In this document: positions 9,974 through 22,632 of the stretch, in pieces
How the letters are laid out: each line of letters begins with the position of its first letter
Numbering within the stretch: position 1 is the stretch's first letter
Source: Coptis chinensis
Taxonomy: Eukaryota; Streptophyta; Magnoliopsida; Ranunculales; Ranunculaceae
DNA length: 64,000 bases
NCBI GenBank assembly: GCA_015680905.1
Contig: CM027377.1
Location: 56,813,501-56,877,500, forward strand
Direction: 5' to 3'
Translations under genes and position numbers: made by a program
The notes under the pieces: generated by a model
Told to the model about the DNA's origin: nothing
What the model saw: the letters and a program-made list of their open reading frames with translations, nothing else
Database searches by the model: none

Positions 9974-12900
9974 ATGCCTGTAGCTGCTTCAGCTGTTTAT
10001 TTCTTGAATCTACGTGGCGATGTTCTTATTAATCGTCTCTATCGTGACGATGTCGGGTACATACGCCATCAAATTTTGTACAAAATTATTGTAAATGTTT
10101 CTAATTTTGACTTTTTTTTTTTTTTTTTATATATGTTTTGTTGAATTCAGAGGCAATATGGTGGATGCTTTCAGGACCCACATAATGCAAACAAAAGAAC
10201 TTGGTACATGTCCTGTACGACAGATTGGAGGATGTTCTTTCTTTTACATGAGAATTAGCAATGTATACATTGTCATTGTTGTGAGTAGCAATGCTAATGT
10301 TGCTTGTGCTTTCAAGTTTGTTGTTGAGGCTGTTGCACTTTTCAAATCTTATTTTGGTGGGGCATTTGACGAGGATGCTATCCGCAACAATTTTGTTCTC
10401 ATTTATGAACTTTTGGATGGTACACATTTTAACTTTCATTGTCATTTTTGTTAGTTGTTCATCTGAGACTGATCACTCACTTTTTTTTATTATTTTTTAT
10501 TATTATTATTTTTATATCTGTTTTTATAAATTTATTGGGCCTTATAAAACTACAGTTGTAGGAAGAAAAAAGTCTTTTCTGACAGATATGTACTATTGAT
10601 AGATTATTAGTTTCTCATACATTGCTTGACAGTCTTTGTTTAACTGCAGAAATCATGGACTTTGGCTACCCTCAAAATTTGTCTCCTGAGATTTTGAAGC
10701 TCTATATTACACAAGAAGGAGTTCGCTCGCCGTTCTCATCCAAGGTTAGTTATGAGAATAAAATGCAATTATGTTCAAAGTTTTCTTCAGAATTATTTTC
10801 TTTTATGTTTCACATTTTGTACCCGTAAAACTTGAGAGTTCAATTTTGGATTCCAAGTCTCTAGATGTATGCATGTGGTTTTTTGTTGGTTTTCTCGGGT
10901 GATCAGTAGTAGACAATAGATATCCAGAACATAATTCAAGCGTTTAGTTTCGACCAAAAATTTGAGCTTGGAATCTTGGATGTATGTCATTATTTCACGA
11001 AATTTCTACCCTTGTTTAAGTATAAAACTTTTTCATACTTGTTTGCAGTATAAGTTGGTTTTCCTGGATATTACTATTATTATTATTGTTATTATCAATA
11101 TTATTACTACAATATTCTAAAATATGTAAAGGGTGCGATTACATACACATGATAGAACAAGAACCGTAAAGTTACAGAGGCATATTATATCATAAATGAT
11201 AAGTTCTAATGAGGTGCATATCTATGTTGTAGTGTTCGAGGCAGATTTTTTGAGTCATGATTTTGGAACTATATCAGAATTCATAAATGATAATGAGATT
11301 ATCGTAGCATGAAATATGCAATTAGGAAAAGCAGCATGATACAAACACAACTATTAGAAAAGCATATAGACCATAGCCTTGGCGTGTCTTTCAGAAGGAT
11401 ATAGGACCATTCTTAATGCAGTCATCTGTATTACTGAGTTGCTCCTTGTCTGTAAGTCTTTAAAGGTCCAAATAAAATATTAGTCACCTTTACTTGATTT
11501 CACATGAAACAGTTTTTGTTCCTCTAGAATCTCCAATGCAAGCTTCTACGACATTTTTCCTCTAAGAATAATCAAATTGGAGAAGTAATTTGACAGTATA
11601 AGTCAAAGTAGGTCGAAAATTAGACATAAATGCACATTTTTTAAAGCTGTAGTTGGTGTTCTAGAACAATGGTGTTCAATACATATATTTTTCTATATAT
11701 GTGGATCTTAGTCCTCGTTCTCTATTTGTCATGTTTAACCATGTTTCTTTCTTGTGACAATTTCAATAGCCTACAGATAAACCAGTTCCAAATGCAACTC
11801 TACAAGTTACAGGTGCTGTTGGTTGGCGACGAGAAGGTCTTGTGTACAAGAAAAATGAGGTATTTGTTTTGCTTTGCTTGTGGTAATAGACTTCTGTTTT
11901 CTATGGCTTATATTTGAAGTTTCATTCTTGTCTATTGCAGGTTTTCCTGGATATTGTGGAAAGTGTAAATCTTCTTATGTCTTCAAAAGGTATGTTTACT
12001 GGAGCTGTTGTGTGTAGTTCTGCTATCTCAGTGCGTCTCTCTTTTTGTCGCAGTCGAAAATAACTTGATGTCTTTAGGTAGTGTTTTACGTTGTGATGTT
12101 ACTGGGAAGATTCTCATGAAGTGCTTTCTCTCTGGAATGCCTGATCTGAAGTTGGGCCTAAATGACAAAATCGGTCTCGAAAAGGAATCACAGCTCAAAT
12201 CTCGCCCAACTAAAAGGTAGCTTTGAGGTGCATCTGTTTTAGTATAGATAAAACTTTTCATTTCTTCCAAAAATAACATTACAAAAGTGATAAATTAGCT
12301 TGTTCTATGTTGTCCAAAGTAGCTTCATATATGACCCATCAAATTGGGTATCCTTGTGGTTCTTAAACCAGAGGTTTTGCTTCCTATTTTTATGTATCTA
12401 ATTTCTACCCCTGAGATTTCCTTTTATTTATTTATTTTTAATTATTTGTTGCTTATTTGTTTAATTTTTTAAGTAGATGGTAAGGTTTTATTAGATTAAA
12501 ATAGGAGTAGGTCAAGCTGACCTTAATCACGAAAATGAAAACGAAAAAGAACAAGCAACCACAAAATTAGCCACATAAAGCTTGGCCAAGAATCTACAAA
12601 AGAATATCCCCCCATCTAGCTACAAAGTGATCAAAAGAATGCCCCCCTGAGATCCATGAACACTAGAATGACAGTCTGCCCTCATTTTTTCATCATCCCA
12701 TTTTGTTTGTTACGTATGAAAATTTTAATCACTCGCTGGTGTAGGAAAGGAAGGACTATTTAGCAATTATCTATTAGTATTAGTATTTATTGTTAGTATT
12801 TTTAGTTTTACATTAATAGAATTAGGAAGTCAATTTGGTAGTTTATGCTATTGAGTTAAATTAGAATTAGAAGTATTCTATCTTTCCTATCAAGTCTTCT

Positions 12901-15900
12901 TCTTCTTCTTCTTCTTTATCTATTAGTATTAGTATTTATTGTTAGTATTTTTAGTTTTTCATTACAAGAATTAGGAAGTCAATTTGGTAGTTTATGCTAT
13001 TGAGTTTAATTAGAAGTCTATCTTCTTCTGAATTAGAAGTATTCTATCTTTCCTATCGAGTCTTCTTCTTCTTCTTTATCTATTAGTATTAGTATTTATT
13101 GTTAGTATTTTTAGTTTTTCATTAAAAGAATTAGGAAGTCAATTTGGTAGTTTCTTCTAGTTGAAGAGTTAGAGAAGAAGAAAAATGGAAATCAAGAAAG
13201 ATAATTGAATACTTTGATAAATTGGATTTATGGAATAATTGGATGATTCAACAACTCTATGGCCTCCTTATAATCCCAGTTTGATAAGCAAGAAGCAACA
13301 CTTCTTATTCTAATTATACTCAATAGCAGAAACAACTAAATCGACTTTCTAATTCTAGTAAAACCCTAAAGATACTAACAGTAAAATATTAATAAATAAG
13401 TGCTAAATAGCCCTTACTTCCCAACTTACATGCTTTAAGATTATTTGATGTATGTGAATATTAGTTTCTTTAGATGTTGTTTAAAGTGCTTTTGCAACAG
13501 AAATCTGCCTAATTAGGACTTAACTTCACTCTTCGTCTTTCTTTGTTATGAGTGATTGACTCTCTTAAAGGAATAAGCGAGAGCTTTGCAGCAGAGACAC
13601 ATATTGTACAACTCTAGGATAAATTGTCTTTATCCCCTGTGAGGTCCTTGATTTGACTTGAGATTTTAATTTTTTTTTTTTATCAGCAAAACAATATATT
13701 CTATTAATAATAATAGAGATGTAGTGTGAGAGATTCACACTACAAAAGTTACAAGCATACAATGGCTAAGCCTCAATCACAGCATCCCATCTAAATACAA
13801 GGTCTTCCAATTACTCGAGATTTTTAATTTGACCTACGAAATTCTTAGAAGTTTCCATACCTCCAAACTGTGATTTATTACTCTATTGGGTGCAGTTGGT
13901 AAAATGCAAAACATTGTATAGCAAATCTTGATTTCACTATTCGGGCTTTGAGGGTTAGGGTATGGTCCTGGCATAAATCTTACTCCAGAGTATTCTGTTG
14001 GATGCGTAATCCAGTCACAGCTTTGTCTTCTTGAAGTGGTCAAGTGGAAGGAAAGTTTCAACGAATTTGTATATTTTTAGTGGGGCAATGGCCTCCTACC
14101 AAGCTGGCAAACGTTGCTTTGTCAACCAAGTGGAAGTGAAGCTATATTTTGTCTGCTATTTAAAGTATACTTTCAATTTTCTCTTGACTAATAGTGAAGC
14201 TCTTTCAAATGTTAAGGTCTGTTTTCCAAATGTGTTTGGTAATTATCCTTCTTGGATGTGAGCTGTTTATCACCATACTAAGCATGCTTATCATGTCATT
14301 TGCTTTATCCTGTGATACTATGGAGTACTATAACAGTCTTTTTGATTTAATGAAGTAAAAATTAGCAACTCGTTGTGATTTTTCTTTGAAACTGCTAAAG
14401 ATTTGGATATTCTTAATATATTATCAGTAATTAATTATGCAACATTCTACAGTGGAAAAACTATTGAGCTTGATGACGTTACTTTTCACCAATGTGTAAA
14501 TTTGACAAGATTCAACTCAGAAAAGACTGTCAGCTTTGTGCCCCCTGATGGTGAATTCGAGCTCATGAAGTAAGTTTACTACTTTACCGGTGCAGTCTTA
14601 TATCCATTTCAACTTTTGTTTGTTTTAGATAAGAACAGTTGAGGTAGACCCATTTGAATGTAAGGGACAAGAGCAGTGCTTGAAAATTGATGTGTAATTG
14701 AATCATAGGACCCTGTAATCACTGATATGAGCATACTATAAATTTAATAGGTATCTTATATATAAATCTAGCTGTGTTGCATGGGTACGGGACGGAGTGT
14801 CTGGTTTGGACACGGGTACGACGATTTGGACACGGCGAGATCTGAGAATTAGGGTACTGTTTTGCTTGTGTCCTGGTGTGTGTCCGTATCCGTATCCGTG
14901 TCCGCACGACACGGGTACGCGATTCAGAGGAAATTAGGGCGTACCCATGCAACAGAGAAATCTAGTTAATGCAGTGACATGCTCATTCTTCCTTTTTGCA
15001 AGTATCTAGCAATTGCCATATTTCTTTGGTAAAGTTTTGCTGGAAGTATTACCACAGACCTGGATTGAAAATCCGTTAGGATAGTATTTATCTGAAGTGG
15101 TCCATTTAGTTGTGCCACTTAGAAGTGGTTTACTAGTCCCTTGGGAAAAGTGAGCTTACCTAATGGAAGCAGGTGTGGTGTGCCAGCTATGAGCCAAGTA
15201 ACTTGTGTTGTCTGTTGGGGGGTTTTCACTAGAGGAGGGGGGGGGGAGTCATTAGTTCATTACCGTCGAGATCAGAGTGGTAATTGATAAGGGAGGTGGA
15301 AATCATTAACAGTGAAACTTGATTTCATAAGGTCGATGATGACAAGGGTGAATTGGTGCTCTGTGATGAGAAGTTGGGAGCTTGAGGAGGCCGGGTTTGT
15401 CCTACCAAGTAGGTCTTGTGTGTGTTCTGCATCCGGAGGTGGCAGAGATAATATGGTAGGAGTTGGGGAAGAAGATGAGGTGGACATTGAGATGGAAACT
15501 CCTCAATTACGTGTCAGCACTAGGCATAAATTTTTTGTTCCCATAACGAAAGAATGATCAAAGCTTGGCGTGCAGAGTTTGGTAGAACTCACCAATTTAT
15601 GGATATGGGACAAGAACAATAAATTCCACTTTGTGCTTATATACCAATGGTATGCCTCCTAAGATTGGAAAATTGAAAGGCATGCTCTTCTCATCCATTT
15701 ATTCATTTCCCTGAAACATTTGGGTTGACGTTATCTTTCCTCTTACTTCCCTTTTCTTGGGATGCTTTCCTTCAAAAAAACTAAACTTGGGCAACTCTTT
15801 TAGTGGTAACACAAGCTGCCTAATTTTACTAGCACAATAAGCAAAATAATCAAAATATATATTATCTGTGTGTTATACTAGTTACTAGTTACAGTTGTCG

Positions 15901-18247
15901 TACGGAGCATCACATTTTGTTTTGGGGAAACAGAGAGGAATTTATAGTGGGTGGAAGGCAAGTCTTTTGAAGTAGTTTGGGAATGGTTCCTCTGGTGGGA
16001 AGGAGTTGAGTTTACTGGAAAGGAGCAGTAGAGGGTTTTTTGTTTGATTCATCACTGTTGGTGGTGGAATATGGTAGGGAATCTGCTGTGTCAAATTTCT
16101 GTAGGTCCTTCGAGCTATGGGGTGCTGATCTACCACACTGACGACTCAGGTAAGTTAATCGGTACCATTCAAAAGAATGGTAAGGGGGGTTTCCTTCATT
16201 TGCTGGTCTGCACTATCTGCTCTGTCAAATTTCTGTAGGTCCTTCAAGCTATGGGGTACCGATTTATCACACTGACAACTCAGGTAAGTTAATCAGTACC
16301 ATTTGTTTCGAATGGTAAGGGGGATTTCCTTCATTTGCTGGTCTGCACTAGGTATAAATCAAAGAAAAGGTCACTGATATGTGTTCCGGTGGCAAGTATA
16401 GAGAGGGGTGGGCTGATCTTGGGTCGAAATTTCTGAAATTGCTCGATTCAAATGCCCAAGATTAAGCGTACAGCGAGACAGACTCCAAGTACTGATGAAT
16501 TCTCATCAGTTGAATTCTTCTTTGAACAGTTGAAATTGGTCGTCAGTGGGAGCTTGGGGTCTTGGTAGACCTAAATTGGTGGTGAAATCAAAAGGTCCCA
16601 TCCTTAATTCATTATGGTGCATGACAACGGTGTTATGTTGCTCTGAAAATGGGTGTCCAGACGGGTTGGGTGAAACGTAATCTTGAAGCTGTGTTTGGTA
16701 CTGCAGATGTTAGAGTTGTGGATTCGGGAGGAGCTCTAGTATTTCTCCAGTCTGATAGAGAGGTGAAAAGATTGATGATGATGCCACCTCTTAGATTTGG
16801 GGAAGGGGAAGTCATCTTTAATTGATGGAATCCAGAAGTGGGTAGTATCTCTAACTCCATTTTTGAAACCAGAGAAGTCTGGTTGGCTCTTTCAGGCACC
16901 CCTCTACATCTCAAAACCAAAGAAATAGTTCAATCCCTCATAAAAAAGCATCGCAACTTGGTAGAGATTGATGAGAATTCCCTGAAGTTTGGTGGAAAGA
17001 ACACGTAGGTTAAAGTCAACGCTGCTGACTTGGGTGCCATTCCACAAATTATCACTTTGGAAGAAAGAGGATACATATTTCCTGTTTGGATGGAGATTGA
17101 TATCAAGATCGACGACTTGCAGGAAGAAGAAACCTTAGAGTGGCCGGAGTGGGTTATTGACGACGTAGCAGACCAAGGCAGCAACCCCTCTCCAGTTGCT
17201 CAGTTTCAACCCAAGAGATTTCCCCATAATGTTACAACAAGCCTTGCTGACCTCACATCAGAGTTGAGTAGGCCACCTGGACTTGGAGACATTGAGGAAG
17301 GAAATGAAAATTCAGCAATGGTCCTTTCTCCTGTTTTGGAGCCCCAAAACACATTCCCAGTGTGTTTCATGATAGGCTCATTAATTTGGATACAAATCCA
17401 AATATTACTACAATAAAGAGGAGAAAATATGACCATCATGGACAGAGGAAAAGAGACTTTGCAGGTACATTTTTTTTGGGGGAGGAGAGGCACACTTTAG
17501 TCCAATAAGCTCAGCAGACAATTGGGTCTTCTTAGAGTCTGCAATGGAAAGGCTAGGCATAGCTCAAAGGAAGAACAGAGCAAAAGCAATAAGGCCTATA
17601 TCTGTCTCTTCCTTTAGATCAAGCATATATGTCGCCAATCCATGAAGAGAGTGAGTTCTCATCCAGAATTAATGCTTGTATTTCTTTACCTCAATGGGAT
17701 GTTTTTCTTCTTCTCTTACAATTACACCTTTAGAAGAGGATTCAATTGTAGGATCTGGTGCTTTTGGGACTGGCTCAATTGACAATAATGTGTTGGGTGA
17801 TTGCTCTTGGAGGCTGCAGAACGAAAGCCTTAATGAAGGGAATGTTGGTGAAATTGCTAATAAAGTGTACAATTGCCAAAACGACTTCCGCAATTGGATC
17901 AAATGCATGGTCTTGCCATTAGCAAGCAAATTGGGGATATTGTCTGGATTCGAAGAACGGGTCTTGAAAAGCTTTTCGGGGAAATACTTGGAAAATAACA
18001 CTAGAGATTGTGGGATAGAACAAACAATGGGGCATGATATGGACAATAATCAGCCTATCATGAGGGAACATGAAGATGATCATGTTGGCTAACCATATGT
18101 ATCGCTAGCGATGGCATATTTGCTAGTGATAGGGTAGAAATTTGGGGCCTTTGAGCTTGAATTTGGGTCGCCATAGGGGCATAATTTTTCTTTTTAAGGA
18201 GCGTTGTGGAACTGCAGGAGGACTTAGTTGTTGTCTAGTCCTCTAGT

Positions 18248-18295
<48 letters not shown>

Positions 18296-20732
18296 TGTAT
18301 GTATATATTCCGTTTTCTCTGTTCCTTCTTAATGGTGGTACTACTTTCTTGCACAGGTATCGTATTACTGAGGGTGTTAATCTTCCATTCCGAGTACTTC
18401 CAACAATAAAGGAATTGGGTAGGACACGAATGGAAGTAAATGTTAAGGTATGTATTACATCCATGTATTCCCATGTAATCAGACGGTTCATAGTGATGAT
18501 GTTGCTTTAAACTTTCAGGTTAAAAGTGTTTTTGGTGCAAAAATGTTTGCACTTGGAGTTGTAATCAAGATTCCTGTACCAAAGCAAACAGCAAAAACAA
18601 GTTTCCAAGTGACAGCTGGTCGAGCCAAGTACAATGCCTCCATTGATTGCTTGGTTTGGAAGTGAGTATTTATCATGCATTTTTTTCTAGATGTAGACTC
18701 CAACATATATCAATTTGGTCTCCTTTTAATGCCCATTTGAGTTATTACCTTGTTCAATTGAATGATTATATATCGCAGGCTATAAGCCTTGAGTTTGCTG
18801 CAGAGCTTTGCTCTCTATTTTCACCTTGAGGCTATAACCTCAGGTGTTTGTAGCAAGGATTAATTTTTCCCAAAGCCATTAGAGATGATAAAGGGAAGGG
18901 TACTAGGGACTTCTATTAATTTGGTACGTAGATAAACTCATGGTCTTTAGAGCACTTGGGAAATTTTGATTAGTCTAACTTTTTCCTATATATAATTTCC
19001 TCTCTATATAAAACATTTCCACGCCAAATTGTTCAAATCCAAAATTTGTAACCATGCCAAACATAGTCTCCAATTAATGGTGCAATTGAACGGCCAACAA
19101 TTCTTTGAATTGTTAGTTATATTTGATGGGGTTAGTAATTTCACATTTGAATTAATATTTTGTGAAAATGTGTAATAAAGTTAGGAGATCATTGTCACGG
19201 GGGAAAAAAAAAGGCAAATCAAAGACTTTAAAATGCACTAACAATCATATGAGTTTCTTTAGGTGTGCAATTTATATATTTCTCCAGAAGTCCAGAACCC
19301 TTCCTTTTAATAAATCAGTGCTGAATTACCTAATTTTTTTACCGATCATTATATTTCTTTCTTTTGTGTTCTTAACGGATTCAATGTTTTTAATACTTTG
19401 CAACCGTGGCCGGGGATTCACTTGTTCCTAGGTAAAGCACACTTTTCTTGTGGTAACTATAAGCCTTGAATTGCAAAAGGACTAGTTAAAACTTAAAAGG
19501 GAAGGGTACATAACATATTTGAGAGCGATAGTTGTTACGGACATTTATACTGTATGCTTCTAGATTTCATAATCTTTTACGAGAATCTCACTAGTCACTA
19601 CTCCTTCAAAACTTATTTTACCATTACTGAATCTCTGCAATAACTTTGATCTATTTTCCTGAGTCACTCCTTTTCTTTGGTTATTCTTTTATTCGAACTT
19701 TGCAGGATAAGGAAATTTCCTGGACAAACTGAGCCAACTATGAGTGCAGAGGTTGAATTGATTTCCACAATTGCTGAAAAGAAGTCTTGGACCAGGCCAC
19801 CAATCCAAATGGAATTTCAGGTGAAGCACCGACATAGTATAATCAAATGTCCCTGTTTCTTCCTTTGTACTTTGTTTTCTCCAACCTCATTCAGGGAAGC
19901 ATGGGGATTCCAGAGGTTGGGGTCTTCTTTGAGACCTGTTTTATTTTCTGCACTAAACACGGTTTAGACTGTATTATGTTTCTTTGAACACTAAGTTTTC
20001 TGTGCCGAATTACCAAAAAAAAAATTCAGGGGTGAGGCAAGGTGCTATGCTTCCAAACTGGCCCCTTGCAAATGAGTCTGCTCTTGGAATATCCATGTTT
20101 TATTAATTAGCACCTCAAGCAGAAGAAAGTGGTTTTTCATGAAATTTATTATGGATAATTCTGATATTTGGCTTTTGTGGGTAGTAGTGTAGTACAACTG
20201 AGCATCTTAAGTTTAAGTATATTAAGTTTTTATTACTCATATGTAGTTATCAGTTACTGCTTTACAGGTCTATACAGCATTGTTGTTGGACAGTAACATT
20301 TCATGTTTTATCGTTCTCTTTTACATGACAATAGATGGAATTTGCCTAATCCTGATTTCCTTTACACAGGTTCCTATGTTTACAGCGTCAGGTTTAAGGG
20401 TCCGTTTTCTCAAGGTGTGTACTAGACAATAGTATTTCCTCTCTTATACAGTTACTATAAACATAGAACAAAATGTTCGTGAAGTCTGCAGATTTTCCAG
20501 CAATCAGCAACAAAATACTGCTGATTTACCGCTGAGACCTTTCTTTTAACACCAACACCTTTTCTTCTAAAAAAGAAACAAGGATCTGATCATGACAAAG
20601 ATGACCTCTTTTTCTTCTATTAGACTTGATGAATAGATCTGATCTTCCACAATGCAATCTCGTTAGATATGCCAATCAGTCAATCAAGCATCCATGTGTT
20701 GCTTGTTGAGTTTTATCTAATCTTTCATTGCT

Positions 20733-20764
<32 letters not shown>

Positions 20765-21118
20765 CTGTACATATTGTTCTGTTTTTTATCTTCACGATCT
20801 GATACAAGGAAAAATCTATATTAGAATTTGAGAAATACCATGAAAAAGTATCTGAAAGTATTTCTGGAATGTAGATCTGTATGACCAATAATTGTACAAT
20901 GTACAGTATCAATAAAATTGTTCAAATATCGGCTGATGGTATTGATACTTGAAAGTTTTGGGAAAGTTGATCTTTACCTAAAAGTGTTATTTTGTATCGT
21001 ATACCAAATCAATTCTTTTTTTGATCTTTTTCTATAGGTGTGGGAGAAGAGCGGTTATAATACAGTTGAGTGGGTTCGCTATATCACAAAAGCTGGGTCT
21101 TACGAGATTAGATGTTAG
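9974..21118 (+). CDS. AP2M: AP-2 complex subunit mu (clathrin adaptor medium chain)
   Basis: Twelve exons join in frame to 438 codons, the usual plant length: 9974-10056, 10151-10419, 10650-10744, 11770-11859, 11941-11989, 12078-12216, 14453-14569, 18357-18447, 18519-18661, 19706-19820, 20370-20414, 21038-21118. All introns are GT-AG. The start [16 protein letters not shown] and the end GSYEIRC are those of plant AP-2 mu. Residues 1-140 form the longin-like domain that packs against the AP-2 large subunit; about 170-437 form the mu-homology domain ([30 protein letters not shown]) that binds Tyr-based YxxPhi cargo signals and phosphoinositide at the plasma membrane. Thr163 in QVTGAVGW aligns with the Thr phosphorylated by AAK1 in animals. 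The gene acts in clathrin-mediated endocytosis. Intron 7 (3.8 kb) and intron 6 (2.2 kb) hold repeats, but the coding sequence looks intact. Confidence 0.96.
12420..12700 (-). repeat. possible LINE 3' fragment in AP2M intron 6
   Basis: Read on the minus strand, the segment ends TAATAAAACCTTACCATC followed by an A/T-rich tail, which looks like a retroposon 3' end. It contains no open frame, and the identification is weak. Confidence 0.25.
12770..13165 (+). repeat. minisatellite, three ~150 bp units in AP2M intron 6
   Basis: Units start TCTATTAGTATTAGTATT at 12770, 12919 and 13079 (periods 149 and 160) and share GAATTAGGAAGTCAATTTGG. Between them (TTC)n tracts of different lengths occur. The third unit is partial. 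Confidence 0.85.
13665..13800 (-). repeat. retroposon 3' end in AP2M intron 6
   Basis: A T-run (13671-13681) followed by ATCAGCAAAAC and AT-rich sequence resembles the reverse complement of a poly(A)-tailed retroposon 3' end. It is truncated and non-coding. Confidence 0.35.
14775..14954. mobile_element. 180 bp MITE in AP2M intron 7
   Basis: A 15 bp perfect terminal inverted repeat, TGTTGCATGGGTACG and CGTACCCATGCAACA, bounds a 180 bp element rich in GTATCCGTATCCGTGTCC and its complement. AAATCTAG occurs close outside both ends (14764-14771 and 14958-14965) but not directly adjacent, so a target duplication is uncertain. Superfamily is not assigned. Confidence 0.7.
15900..18110 (+). pseudogene. 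LINE ORF1 (DUF4283-type) relic in AP2M intron 7
   Basis: Broken frames at 16620-17420 and 17676-18092 resemble the nucleic-acid-binding ORF1 of plant L1-type LINEs: [13 protein letters not shown], followed by GGKNT and [14 protein letters not shown], is the typical DUF4283 layout, and an acidic tail with [12 protein letters not shown] follows. Stops at about 16825 and 17008 break the frame. The upstream piece at 15900-16140 ([19 protein letters not shown]) looks like the start of the same element. No endonuclease or RT is present, so the insertion is truncated or later deleted. It lies in the same orientation as AP2M and is removed by splicing. Confidence 0.6.
16083..16350 (+). repeat. 134 bp tandem duplication inside the LINE relic
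   Basis: The sequence beginning CTGCTGTGTCAAATTTCTG at 16083 repeats at 16217 with scattered changes, both copies containing GACAACTCAGGTAAGTTAAT-like sequence and CCTTCATTTGCTGGTCTGC. Confidence 0.85.
18249..18292 (+). repeat. (CA)22 microsatellite
   Basis: Twenty-two CA units lie 64 bases upstream of the exon 8 acceptor of AP2M. It is likely length-polymorphic. Confidence 0.97.
20733..20764 (+). repeat. C-run and (CT)n microsatellite
   Basis: A run of about ten C is followed by about eleven CT units in the last intron of AP2M. Confidence 0.95.
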
Positions 21119-22632
21119 ATGCTTGAACCTTGAACAATACTGGACTTGTTGAAGGTCATACACAGTTTTTCTGAGCGAGTAAAGCCTAGTTGTGTGCCTT
21201 GGAAATGAGGTGACCCAGAGCTAGATACTATTCATTGTACTGTGATACAATTTCACCCACATATTTGTATTAGGAGTGCTGTGATTGGGGGTCTATTCAA
21301 TTGTTCTGTTGTGTGAGGGTGGTTCTCTCTTAGGTCTTAGAATCTTCTTGGTGAGAATGTAGTTGTGCTCTACATATATTCTCATTGTTCAGTTATCATT
21401 GTTATTTTTGTCGTAGCAGCGCTGATTTTTACTGTAATTTTAGCTACATACTTCGGGTCTTTTGTATATTTATTGTTTACTTATTTATGTTGCTATAGAA
21501 TAGTGTTCTCTAGTGTGAAATTCATACTGAGCTCCAATTTTTCAGTTGATTACGATGCTCCTTATTTCGTTAATTTAATTTTATCATCAAATGGAAATCA
21601 AGTTCACTTTGGCGTTGGTTAATCCCTACATAAAATTTTCTTTTAATTTGTAACGTACTCCCCTCTGTTCATTCCCTTGTTTGCGCACCATAACTTAATT
21701 GTGGGGGTTTAAGCTATTATGTTATCAAAGGAAACTCAAGGATTTAAGCAATATCAGAGGGCCAGGTCTATTTCTTGCTTTTGCCTACCAAAAAATCCTA
21801 AAATGTTTGGATGTGAGTATGTAAAGCACTGAAAGTGAATCTAGGGAGCTAGGTGCCTCACTTAAAACACTGAAAATACTTCGTAACTTGGCATGATAAA
21901 ATTTTGCGAAGCTACACGTTTGAAAGGAGAGAGAAGAGAATTTTGTTGATTGTGCCAAAACTTCTGTCATATACGTCCGCGTATTACTGTATAGACACAA
22001 AACCTACCGAGACTGTTTTAAGAAGAAAATGACAACTGAAGACAGACACAGCATTGGCATTGGAGATATGCATGACAGCGTTAACTGAGGTCTGCGGACA
22101 GTGGATGCGGGTATCATAAACACCACTTATCGTTTGGAGCTACATTAATCCATTGAAACAACATATTTGAGGATTAATACTAAGCAGTACTTAGTATGTG
22201 ACGCATGGACGGCATGGTTATTGTTTCATTTGATCTGTACCTATAAATATCTTTGTGGATATTGATGCAACAGATCAACAACAAAGAAGCCCTTCTTCTT
22301 CTTCTTTGTGGCGATTTAATGTAGTTGGACAGTTGGACACTTCGAAACACTTGGTATTCTGCTACTCAACATCATTGACCACTGTATTTTATGGGTTCTT
22401 TTTGAGATGAGCACGGGGGGAAAATGCTCGGAATAAACCAATAAACTTCAACTTCAATTGATATTTTCTATTTTCGTACTAATCATATCAAGTTCACCGA
22501 AATTGAAATGGTACAACACTAAACAAAAAAGAGAAGAACAGAACAAAAAAAGAAAGATTGATACAGAACGCTGCCGTGCAATGCTATTTATTTATACACT
22601 ATAGAATTGATGAAAGAGGTCCTTCGATTTAA
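21119..22632. other. AP2M 3' UTR and intergenic sequence
   Basis: The first few hundred bases are probably the AP2M 3' UTR. The rest is AT-rich with no gene that I can support; the small open frames at 21365 and 21785 have no recognisable content. This is the convergent side of AP2M and the minus-strand gene at 22633. Confidence 0.5.

Noticed and set aside
18235-18491. Open frames with Cys-Val repeats
   Set aside because: They are translations of the (CA)22 microsatellite.
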